Source: Oscillospiraceae bacterium
GTDB taxonomy: Bacteria > Bacillota > Clostridia > Oscillospirales > Oscillospiraceae
Assembly: GCA_031255955.1 (NCBI GenBank)
Contig: JAIRRO010000045.1
Span: 1 to 5,102, forward strand
DNA: 5,102 nucleotides
Direction of reading: 5' to 3'
Shown here: piece after piece, positions 1 through 4,870 of the stretch
Layout: each line of letters starts with the position of its first letter
How positions within the stretch are numbered: the first letter of the stretch is position 1
Translations under genes and position numbers: made by a program
The notes under the pieces: model-generated
Seen by the model: the letters and a program-made list of their open reading frames with translations, nothing else
What the model was told of the DNA's origin: nothing
Database searches by the model: none

Positions 1-26
1 ATTTCGGAGTGTATGGCAACGGGGTT

Positions 27-41
27 GCGGCGGCTGCCGCA
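27..41. repeat. Short inverted repeat (hairpin)
   Basis: GCGGC at 27-31 and GCCGC at 36-40 pair perfectly around the loop GGCT, and T26/A41 adds one more pair. It is one of three hairpins within 185 bases. No T-tract follows, so it is not called a terminator. Confidence 0.5.
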
Positions 42-132
42 GGGGTGTTTGGCAGATGCCTTCTGTGCGCTTGGCAGCGCAGGACGATTTGGCAAATCCA
101 TTCACATTGTCCATTTCGCCTCCGGCGGCACC

Positions 133-152
133 CTTTTCGTCTCGGCGAAAAG
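133..152. repeat. Seven-base-pair inverted repeat (hairpin)
   Basis: CTTTTCG at 133-139 and CGAAAAG at 146-152 are perfect complements around a six-base loop. A competing inverted repeat pairs TTTCGCC at 114-120 with GGCGAAA at 144-150, so this stretch could switch between two folds. Nested inverted repeats like this are typical of REP/MITE-like intergenic repeats, but with one copy visible family membership is inference. Confidence 0.5.
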
Positions 153-167
153 TCCCCAAAAGCCGCC

Positions 168-185
168 GAGGGGCTGCCGCCCCTT
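168..185. repeat. GC-rich inverted repeat (hairpin)
   Basis: GGGGC at 170-174 and GCCCC at 179-183 pair around the loop TGCC. A169/T184 extends the stem and G168/T185 can wobble. Read on the minus strand it is followed by GGCGGCTTTT, which is only weakly terminator-like. Confidence 0.45.
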
Positions 186-204
186 GCTTGCTGCGCTCTG
201 TTGT

Positions 205-312
205 GACGTAAGACAGCGCGCGGTCGAGCTTATTGAGAATGGGATTGATGGTGCGGCGCGTGATGAAGATTGAGCCTGTGGTGATGTTTTGTTCTTTGGC
301 GTATTTCAATAA
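205..312 (-). pseudogene. Possible tyrosine-recombinase (integrase) fragment
   Basis: Read on the minus strand from 312 down, the frame encodes LLKYAKEQNITTGSIFIT, then RR and TINPILNKLDRALSYV. The first part resembles the segment of phage-integrase/XerD-like recombinases of Clostridia that lies between the first catalytic Arg and the HxxR box and usually reads like LLKYAKxxxIxSGxIFxTR. The expected continuation, with the HxxR and catalytic Tyr boxes, is absent. Downstream (towards position 1) the frame stays open but encodes low-complexity sequence, and upstream no catalytic domain start or initiation codon is visible. If the resemblance is real this is a degraded remnant, consistent with past integration beside the cluster. 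The match is from memory of the family and short, so it may be coincidental. Confidence 0.35.
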
Positions 313-423
313 TTTGTTTGGGCTTTTTCCTTGCGCCGCGCTTTGACGCTCCTTGTCTTGCGCTTCGCTGCGGCTTAGTATACAGTATTTGCGTGCGGGA
401 CGCGATATATTTCTGCGTTGGGT

Positions 424-452
424 TTGACAACCACCTCCGTGCGTGATAATAT
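424..452 (+). promoter_or_regulatory. Sigma-A-type promoter of the parA operon
   Basis: A consensus -35 box TTGACA lies at 424-429. After a 17-base spacer comes TAATAT at 447-452, preceded by TG at 444-445 in the extended -10 arrangement (TGnTAATAT). Transcription would start near 459-460, leaving a leader of about 80 bases before the parA start at 542. No comparable promoter was seen between the downstream genes, which touch or overlap, so this is probably the main promoter of the cluster. The -10 covers the ATG at 443, which argues against that upstream in-frame codon as the parA start. Confidence 0.7.
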
Positions 453-463
453 ATCCTCACCGA

Positions 464-485
464 AACATCACCGCAACATCGCCGC
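464..485 (+). repeat. 11-bp tandem repeat in the parA leader
   Basis: AACATCACCGC at 464-474 is followed directly by AACATCGCCGC at 475-485, with one mismatch. It lies just downstream of the predicted transcription start. Further on, TCCGC at 490-494 pairs with GCGGA at 499-503, and GCGCGGA occurs twice (497-503 and 507-513). The position would suit a repressor site such as autoregulation by ParA or ParB, but nothing proves it. Confidence 0.35.
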
Positions 486-527
486 GGCGTCCGCAGGCGC
501 GGATTTGCGCGGAAAATCGCGAAAGAC

Positions 528-532
528 GGAGG
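528..532 (+). promoter_or_regulatory. Ribosome binding site of parA
   Basis: GGAGG at 528-532 stands nine bases before the ATG at 542. This fixes the parA start there rather than at the in-frame ATG at 443, which would add 33 Arg/Pro-rich residues unlike the family. A second ATG at 554 is also in frame but is further from the site. Confidence 0.75.
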
Positions 533-541
533 CGCCCCAGC

Positions 542-1315
542 ATGGGCAAAGCTATGGGTAAAATTATCGCTGTTACGAATCAAAAGGGCGGCGTCGGCAA
601 GACGACCACCGCCGTGAACCTCACAGCCGCGCTGACGGCTGCGGGGAAGCGCGCGCTGCTCTGCGATATGGACCCGCAGGGGAACGCAACCAGCGGTATG
701 GGCGTCGATAAAAATTCCGGCGCGCCCGGTACATACGAAATTTTAATAGGCGGAGCTCCGCCTGTTAGCACCGTCGTCCAGACGCCGTTTGGCGGGCTGC
801 TTCCGGCGAATAAGTCTCTCTCCGGCGCCGGTGTGGAGCTGGTGTCCATCGATTCGCGGGAATTTGTGTTGAAAAAAGCCCTCGGGCAGCTGCGCGGCGA
901 ATACGATTATATTCTCATCGACTGTCCTCCCTCGCTGGAGCTATTGACGATAAATTCGCTGTGCGCGGCGGATACGGCGCTGATTCCGGTGCAGTGCGAG
1001 TATTTTGCGTTAGAGGGGTTGTCCGATCTCATCGCCACGGTGCGGATGATTAAACGCGGTCACAATCCCGCGCTTGATATTGAGGGCGTGCTGCTGACGA
1101 TGTACGATTCACGCACAAATTTTTCGGCGCAGGTCGCCGATGAAATCAAAAAATACTTCGGAACCAAGGTTTACGGCGTCGTCGTGCCGCGCAACGTGCG
1201 CGTATCGGAGGCGCCCAGCCACGGCGAGCCTGTTTTGACGTATGACGCCTCCTCGCGCGGCGCGCTGGCGTACAGGGAGCTGGCGCGCGAATTTTTGGTT
1301 CGCAATTCAGGCTGA
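542..1315 (+). CDS. parA: Chromosome-partitioning ATPase ParA (Soj)
   Basis: A 257-residue deviant-Walker P-loop ATPase that works with ParB to move and separate replicated chromosome origins. ATP-bound dimers coat the nucleoid and are released when ParB stimulates hydrolysis; in Bacillus the homologue Soj also regulates DnaA. Visible motifs are the deviant Walker A KGGVGKTT (residues 15-22, with signature Lys15 and catalytic-loop Lys20), the switch I/A' box DMDPQGNAT (42-50), Walker B ILIDCPPS (124-131, Asp127), and the conserved LLTMYDSRTNFSAQV and VVVPRNVRVSEAPSHG segments. The length is normal for Soj (about 250-260). The ATG at 542 is chosen because of GGAGG at 528-532. It is the first gene of the cluster, with parB 14 bases downstream. 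A perfect 16-bp palindrome lies inside it at 748-763. The small size and lack of an N-terminal DNA-binding domain mark the chromosomal (type Ib-like) class rather than P1-type plasmid ParA. Confidence 0.96.
   Translation: MGKAMGKIIAVTNQKGGVGKTTTAVNLTAALTAAGKRALLCDMDPQGNATSGMGVDKNSGAPGTYEILIGGAPPVSTVVQTPFGGLLPANKSLSGAGVELVSIDSREFVLKKALGQLRGEYDYILIDCPPSLELLTINSLCAADTALIPVQCEYFALEGLSDLIATVRMIKRGHNPALDIEGVLLTMYDSRTNFSAQVADEIKKYFGTKVYGVVVPRNVRVSEAPSHGEPVLTYDASSRGALAYRELAREFLVRNSG
748..763. repeat. Perfect 16-bp palindrome inside parA
   Basis: AGGCGGAGCTCCGCCT reads the same on both strands, with no spacer or mismatch. It encodes parts of the Gly-Gly-Ala-Pro-Pro stretch near ParA residues 70-74, a weakly conserved loop. 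It does not resemble the parS consensus (TGTTTCACGTGAAACA). It could be a protein-binding site, a restriction/modification-type site or chance in GC-rich DNA. Confidence 0.6.
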
Positions 1316-1323
1316 AGGGAGAG
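1316..1323 (+). promoter_or_regulatory. Ribosome binding site deciding the parB start
   Basis: AGGGAGAG follows directly on the parA stop codon. Its GGAG core (1318-1321) is only two bases from the ATG at 1324 but eight bases from the in-frame ATG at 1330, so 1330 is the better-supported start. The two choices differ by two residues (Met-Thr). Confidence 0.6.
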
Positions 1324-1329
1324 ATGACA

Positions 1330-2325
1330 ATGTCACCAAACAGAGCAAAGGGTCTTGGCACGGGGTTCGCCGCGTTGCTCAACAGCGCGCTGGCGAGCAA
1401 TGCGCTGCTCGGCGAAACGAACGATTTTGAGTATATCCCCATCGAAAAAATCGAACCGCGCCGCGGTCAGCCGCGCACAGTGTTCGACGAGACGCAGCTT
1501 GAGGAGCTGGCGGCGTCAATTCGCGAACACGGTGTGCTGTCCCCGCTGACTGTCCGACCGTTAGGCGAGGGGTTTTTTCAGATAATCGCCGGTGAGCGCC
1601 GCTGGCGCGCCGCCCGTATGGCGGGGCTTGCGGAGCTGCCCGCGCGCGTTGTTGCCGCGGACGAGCTGAAGGTGATGGAGCTGTCCCTTGTTGAAAACCT
1701 GCAGCGCGCAGACCTGAATCCCATTGAGGAGGCTTTTGGATACAAGGCTCTCGGCGATGAATTCGGGCTGACGCAGGAGGAAATCGCGCGGCGTATGGGG
1801 AAATCCCGTCCCGCCATCGCAAACGCCCTGCGCCTTCTTGCCCTGCCGCAGGAGCTGCTGGAGCTAATCCGTACCGGGAGTCTGGCAGCCGGTTCGGCGC
1901 GCGCGCTTGCCGCAATTCCGAACGGCGAGGCTATGATTCGCGCGGCGCGCGACGTCGTGGAGAACGGTCTTTCCACGCGTGACGCCGAAAAACTTGCCCG
2001 CGCGCTAATCGAGACGCCGGAATCTTCCGATATATATACATCGGCTGTATACACTTCGACCGATATATCCGACGCTGACGCTTCGGGAGTGACAGCCGCC
2101 TCCGCCGGGGACGATGTGCGCCAAGCCGTCGAAAAAATCAATTATATGGCGGAATATGAGCGCGAGCTGTCGCAAACGCTTGGTCGGCGCGTAAAAATCG
2201 TCGGGAAAAGCCGCGTCGGCGGGGCGAATAAGAATAGCGGACGCGTTGAGCTTGAATACTATGGAGACGAGGATTTAGAGGCGTTAATCGGGCAGCTGTC
2301 CTCGTTTAAGGGGGCGGCGATATGA
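1330..2325 (+). CDS. parB: Chromosome-partitioning CTPase ParB (Spo0J)
   Basis: A 331-residue ParB that loads at parS sites, binds and hydrolyses CTP to slide as a clamp, recruits SMC, and stimulates ParA. Counting from the ATG at 1330: an N-terminal ParA-activating motif KGLGTGFAALL (residues 7-17); box I with EPRRGQPR (42-49); the CTP-binding box with AGERRWRA (87-94); ENLQRADLNPIEEA (122-135); a helix-turn-helix GLTQEEIARRMGKSRPAIANALRLL (146-170, quoted by ends: GLTQEEIARR...NALRLL); a Ser/Thr/Asp-rich linker (about 230-262); and a C-terminal dimerisation domain (about 263-331). In the N-terminal motif the second basic residue of Spo0J (GLGKG) is Thr. The linker DNA is an AT-rich island with repeats. 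The gene follows parA by 14 bases, and its TGA overlaps the next gene as ATGA. An ATG at 1324 is an alternative start. The length is somewhat above the Spo0J norm of about 280-300 because of the linker. Confidence 0.96.
   Translation: MSPNRAKGLGTGFAALLNSALASNALLGETNDFEYIPIEKIEPRRGQPRTVFDETQLEELAASIREHGVLSPLTVRPLGEGFFQIIAGERRWRAARMAGLAELPARVVAADELKVMELSLVENLQRADLNPIEEAFGYKALGDEFGLTQEEIARRMGKSRPAIANALRLLALPQELLELIRTGSLAAGSARALAAIPNGEAMIRAARDVVENGLSTRDAEKLARALIETPESSDIYTSAVYTSTDISDADASGVTAASAGDDVRQAVEKINYMAEYERELSQTLGRRVKIVGKSRVGGANKNSGRVELEYYGDEDLEALIGQLSSFKGAAI
2027..2068. repeat. AT-rich repeat island in the parB linker
   Basis: CCGATATAT occurs twice, at 2027-2035 and 2060-2068. Between the copies, TATACA at 2035-2040 and TGTATA at 2046-2051 form a perfect six-pair hairpin with loop TCGGC, and ATCGG at 2040-2044 can pair with either CCGAT. 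It encodes the linker peptide DIYTSAVYTSTDIS, with YTS repeated, between the helix-turn-helix and dimerisation domains, where ParB proteins vary freely. It contrasts with the GC-rich DNA around it. It may be a slippage product, a small in-frame insertion, or relaxed-constraint sequence. Confidence 0.45.
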
Positions 2326-2720
2326 GGGAAAAATCCGAAGCTCGCGCAGGCTCACGCCGCGCGGTCGTTGCGTACACCGCGATTTTATTTGCCGTGGTGA
2401 TGTTTTTCATCGGGCTGTCGTATTTCATCGGCGAGCGCGGGCAAAGCTCGGCGGAGGCGCTGCACAACGAAAACGCCACGGCGATACGCAAAATCGAGAA
2501 TCTGCAAGAGCAAAACATCCAGCTGCAAACAGAAAACGCGGAGCTGAAAGCGACAATCACCCGCCTTGAGGCGGATATATCCGCCCTCACGCAGTCCGCG
2601 CAAGGCGAGCCGGACATCAGTGAGACAGATAACAGCGAATCGGATATCAACGAGACAGAAGACAGCGAATCGAAAAACAGCGAAACCGCAATACCGGAAC
2701 AGGGAGAGACTGGGCAATGA
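2322..2720 (+). CDS. Unrecognised single-pass membrane coiled-coil protein
   Basis: I do not recognise this 132-residue protein. It has a basic N-terminus (residues 1-13, five Arg and one Lys), one membrane helix (about 14-36, VVAYTAILFAVVMFFIGL), and a coiled coil (about 52-91). Leucines fall at exact heptads 61, 68, 75, 82 and 89, with Ile58, Asn65, Asn72, Ile79 and Ile86 at the partner core position. Asn in that position is typical of parallel dimers. The tail (95-132) is Ser/Glu/Asp/Asn-rich and contains the decapeptides PDISETDNSE and SDINETEDSE. The positive-inside rule puts the coiled coil and tail outside. Five Gs at 2310-2314 serve as ribosome binding site seven bases before the ATG. 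It overlaps parB and serS by ATGA on both sides, so it is probably translationally coupled to both. The layout resembles FtsB/DivIC/FtsL-type division proteins, but homology is not shown. Confidence that it is a real gene is high; its function is unknown. Confidence 0.85.
   Translation: MREKSEARAGSRRAVVAYTAILFAVVMFFIGLSYFIGERGQSSAEALHNENATAIRKIENLQEQNIQLQTENAELKATITRLEADISALTQSAQGEPDISETDNSESDINETEDSESKNSETAIPEQGETGQ
2611..2670 (+). repeat. Two-copy 30-bp in-frame tandem repeat
   Basis: Positions 2611-2640 and 2641-2670 align without gaps, with five mismatches in 30. A degenerate partial third copy continues from 2671 (SKNSET). Each unit encodes ten residues of the pattern xDIxETxxSE, so the repeat keeps the reading frame and lengthens the acidic tail of the 2322-2720 gene. 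Copy number could vary by slippage or recombination. Confidence 0.75.
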
Positions 2721-4009
2721 TTGACATTAAAATCATCAGAGAGAATCCGGAGGGCGTCAAGGCGCGGTATCAGCGCAAGCTTGCCGCCGTGGACGCGCAG
2801 GTGGATCGCATCGTCATACTCGACGCGCGCCGCCGCGAAACGATTGCCTCCGTGGAGAGCGACAAGGCGGAGCAAAACCGCGTCTCCAAGAGCATCCCCA
2901 CGATGCGCAAGAATGGCGAGGACACGACGGAGGTCATCGCGCTGATGAACACGCTGAAGGAAAAAATCCGCGTCGCGGAGGTCAGTCTGCGCGAAATTGA
3001 GGAGGAATACAGGACGTTGATGCTCGCCCTGCCGAACCTGCCGGATGAGGACCTTGCCCCCGGCGGCAAAGAAAACAACGAGCCGCTGCGTTACTTTGGC
3101 GAGCCGCACAAATTTGGCTTTGAGCCGCAGCACCACGTCGATTTATGCACCAAGCTTGGGCTTATTGACTATGAGCGCGGCGTGAAGCTTGCGGGCAGCG
3201 GTTTTTGGGTATATCGCGGACTCGGCGCGCGGCTGGAATGGGCGCTGCTAAATTATTTCATCGATTCGCACGTCGCGGACGGCTATGAGCTGGTGCTTGT
3301 GCCGCATATGCTGGAATACGAATGCGGACTTACGGCGGGGCAGTTCCCCAAGTTTGACGACGAGGATTACTGGATATTAAATCCGACGGACGGACGGCGG
3401 CATTATATGCTCCCCACGGCGGAGCCGGCGCTTGTATCCCTGCATCGCGACGAAATATTGACGGAAAGTGAGCTGCCGCGCAAATATATTTCGTATACGC
3501 CCTGCTTCCGGCGCGAAGCCGGTTCATACGGCGCGGACGAGCGCGGCATGGTGCGCGGGCATCAATTCAACAAGGTGGAAATGGTTCAGGTAACGCGTCC
3601 GGAGGACTCCGCCGAGGCGTTTGACGAGCTGGTGACGAAGGCAGAGCGCCTTGTGAAGGGCTTGGGCTTCCACTTCCGCACGGTGAAACTCGCCGCGGGC
3701 GACTGCGGCTCCGCGATGGCGCGCACATATGATATCGAGATACAAATCCCCTCGATGGCGGGATATAAAGAGATTTCATCCATCTCAAATACGCGGGAAT
3801 ACCAAGCCCGACGCGGTATGATACGCTTCCGCCGCGAATCCACCGGGCAAATTGAATACGTCCACACGCTAAACGGCTCCGGGCTTGCCACCAGCCGCAT
3901 TTTGCCCGCGCTTGTGGAGCAGAACCAGCAGCAGGACGGCAGTGTGGTCATACCGGAGGTTCTGCGGAAATACCTCGGCGGCTTGGAGCTGATTCCGCCG
4001 CGTGGGTGA
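2717..4009 (+). CDS. serS: Serine--tRNA ligase (SerRS)
   Basis: A 430-residue class II aminoacyl-tRNA synthetase that activates serine with ATP and charges tRNA-Ser in the cytosol. The N-terminal domain opens MIDIKIIRENPEGVK and folds as the long antiparallel coiled-coil arm (about 10-105) that grips the tRNA-Ser variable arm. The serine-binding TAE motif is at 234-236, motif 2 is FRREAG (264-269) with Arg277 further on, and motif 3 is NGSGLATSR (386-394), followed by the usual VIPEVLRKYLGG end. The length is normal (about 420-430). Differences from E. coli/B. subtilis-type enzymes include SYGADERGMVRG after motif 2 (usually AGRDTRGLIR) and EISSISNTREYQARR (usually EISSCSNCxDFQARR). They suggest a divergent clostridial subtype or a second SerRS copy. 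The ribosome binding site GGGAG (2702-2706) is ten bases from the ATG. The start overlaps the preceding stop as ATGA, and the end overlaps rsmG by eight bases. Confidence 0.96.
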   Translation: MIDIKIIRENPEGVKARYQRKLAAVDAQVDRIVILDARRRETIASVESDKAEQNRVSKSIPTMRKNGEDTTEVIALMNTLKEKIRVAEVSLREIEEEYRTLMLALPNLPDEDLAPGGKENNEPLRYFGEPHKFGFEPQHHVDLCTKLGLIDYERGVKLAGSGFWVYRGLGARLEWALLNYFIDSHVADGYELVLVPHMLEYECGLTAGQFPKFDDEDYWILNPTDGRRHYMLPTAEPALVSLHRDEILTESELPRKYISYTPCFRREAGSYGADERGMVRGHQFNKVEMVQVTRPEDSAEAFDELVTKAERLVKGLGFHFRTVKLAAGDCGSAMARTYDIEIQIPSMAGYKEISSISNTREYQARRGMIRFRRESTGQIEYVHTLNGSGLATSRILPALVEQNQQQDGSVVIPEVLRKYLGGLELIPPRG

Positions 4010-4823
4010 GCGCCTGACATCAGAAATAGCCTCCGGCGCAGCCGCGTTCGGTATAACGCTGCCGGACGGCGCCTTGGATTTATATAATCGCTATTATGAG
4101 CTTCTCACGGAGAAAAACGCCGTGATGAACCTTACAGCCATCTCGGGCGAGGCTGAAACCGCCCGCCTGCACATATTGGATTCTCTGGCGGTTATAGCCG
4201 CTTTGAACGATAATGCAACAAATACCGCACAAGAGGCTTCGCTCTTGCGCAATAATTCAAAATCTGCCGCGCCGGCGACTTCGCCGCTGCGCGGCAATAA
4301 ATTATCCGGGAAGCAGATGATAGACATCGGCTCCGGCGCGGGCGCGCCCGGACTGATTATTGCTATTGCCCAGCCGGAGCTGCGCGTCACGCTGTTAGAG
4401 TCGCGCGAAAAACGTGCGGAGTTTTTGTCCGATACGATAAGCGCGCTGGGGCTGACGAATGTCATCGTCGCCGCTGCGCGCGCGGAGGAATATATAAAAG
4501 AGCGCCGCGCGGAGCTTGACCTCGTCACGGCGCGCGGCGTCGCGCGGCTTAATGTACTCTGTGAGCTGTGTTTGCCATTTCTTCGCATCGGCGGACTGCT
4601 CGCCGCGCACAAGGCTGCGGACACGGACGGCGAAACGGAAGAGGCTGCCATCGCCGCCCGGGCTGTGGGCGGAGAGCTGCAAAACGATTGGGAATACACG
4701 CTTCCCGGCGGCGCCGAGCCGCGGCGCATTGTGGTGTTTAGTAAAACGGGTGAGACGGATCGGCGCTACCCGCGTCGCTGGGCAGCGATTCAAAGAGCGC
4801 CGCTGGGCGCGGTTGGCGAATAA
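4002..4823 (+). CDS. rsmG: 16S rRNA (guanine-N7) methyltransferase RsmG (GidB), with insertion
   Basis: A 273-residue SAM-dependent methyltransferase that makes m7G at 16S rRNA position 527 (E. coli numbering); loss is known to give low-level streptomycin resistance. Family marks are NLTAISGEAETARLHILDSL (residues 43-62), the SAM loop DIGSGAGAPG (108-117), the LLESREKRAEFL segment (131-142), VTARGVARL (175-183) and the C-terminal YPRRW box (256-260). It is longer than the usual about 240 residues because about 30 extra residues (roughly 70-100) sit between the HILDSL helix and the SAM loop. The DNA of that stretch is a nested palindrome (4252-4305). The SAM loop has Ala115 where Phe is usual (GAGFPG). 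The only plausible start is GTG 4002: an in-frame TGA lies at 3990-3992 and the next ATG is deep inside the conserved region. GGAG at 3985-3988 is 13 bases upstream, rather far, so coupling to serS termination is likely. Confidence in identity is high. Confidence 0.93.
   Translation: MGERLTSEIASGAAAFGITLPDGALDLYNRYYELLTEKNAVMNLTAISGEAETARLHILDSLAVIAALNDNATNTAQEASLLRNNSKSAAPATSPLRGNKLSGKQMIDIGSGAGAPGLIIAIAQPELRVTLLESREKRAEFLSDTISALGLTNVIVAAARAEEYIKERRAELDLVTARGVARLNVLCELCLPFLRIGGLLAAHKAADTDGETEEAAIAARAVGGELQNDWEYTLPGGAEPRRIVVFSKTGETDRRYPRRWAAIQRAPLGAVGE
4231..4252. repeat. Small hairpin and palindrome beside the rsmG insert
   Basis: AAGAG at 4231-4235 pairs with CTCTT at 4242-4246 across a six-base loop, and TTGCGCAA at 4245-4252 is a perfect eight-base palindrome. 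Both lie in the extra segment of rsmG, directly before the larger palindrome, and encode residues about 77-84. Confidence 0.45.
4252..4305. repeat. Nested 54-bp imperfect palindrome inside rsmG
   Basis: Three nested arms pair perfectly: ATAATT (4252-4257) with AATTAT (4300-4305), TGCCGCG (4265-4271) with CGCGGCA (4290-4296), and CGGCG (4273-4277) with CGCCG (4282-4286) around the loop ACTT. Unpaired bulges separate the arms. It encodes residues 84-101 of RsmG (NNSKSAAPATSPLRGNKL) and falls within the segment that is extra relative to the family. This is the behaviour expected of a palindromic element inserted in frame, as described for Rickettsia palindromic elements. No relation to that family is claimed. 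Confidence 0.65.
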
Positions 4824-4870
4824 TCGCCGCGTGCTGTGTCGCGCGTTCCGCAGGGGTGCGCTAATTCTCC

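Larger units (their letters stand above)
1..422. other. Gene-poor, hairpin-rich upstream region
   Basis: No open frame here looks like a complete gene on either strand. The plus-strand frames from 9 and 13 give low-complexity Arg/Ala/Cys-rich peptides with no recognisable domain and no clear ribosome binding site. Several short perfect GC-rich hairpins are packed into 27-185 (listed separately), and one minus-strand stretch at 205-312 resembles a recombinase fragment. The composition and the lack of coding signal fit a decayed mobile or repeat-derived region next to the cluster promoter. That reading is inference; the sequence directly shows only the absence of an intact gene and the hairpins. 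Confidence 0.55.

Noticed and set aside
453..467. Possible degenerate parS site in the parA leader (TCAC followed by CGAAACA)
   Set aside because: It matches parts of TGTTTCACGTGAAACA but lacks a central base and diverges in the left half. No site with the CACGTG core was found anywhere in the window.
443..541. Upstream extension of parA from the ATG at 443
   Set aside because: This ATG overlaps the promoter -10 region and would add 33 Arg/Pro-rich residues not found in Soj; GGAGG at 528-532 points to 542.
230..583. 117-residue minus-strand open frame crossing the parA promoter and start
   Set aside because: His/Arg-rich low-complexity product with no domain; it overlaps the parA promoter and start codon and is in a different frame from the recombinase-like peptide.
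1379..2141. Long minus-strand open frames inside parB (178 and 187 residues)
   Set aside because: They are antisense to a gene with full ParB conservation and have Ala/Arg/Ser-biased composition typical of shadow frames in GC-rich DNA.
2306..3136. 276-residue minus-strand open frame opposite the small membrane gene and serS
   Set aside because: It covers two well-supported plus-strand coding regions and mirrors their codon bias; no domain is recognisable.
4503..4539. Inverted repeat CGCCGCGC / GCGCGGCG in rsmG
   Set aside because: It lies in conserved coding sequence of very high G+C (Arg/Ala codons), where such matches are common by chance.
4815..4828. Hairpin GGCGA/TCGCC around the rsmG stop codon as a terminator
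   Set aside because: The stem is only five pairs and no T-tract follows, so there is no support for intrinsic termination.
37..4858. Direct repeat CCGCAGGGGTG at 37-47 and 4848-4858, suggesting a flanking duplication around the cluster
   Set aside because: An 11-base match between two points in 5 kb is expected a few times by chance, and it does not extend on either side.
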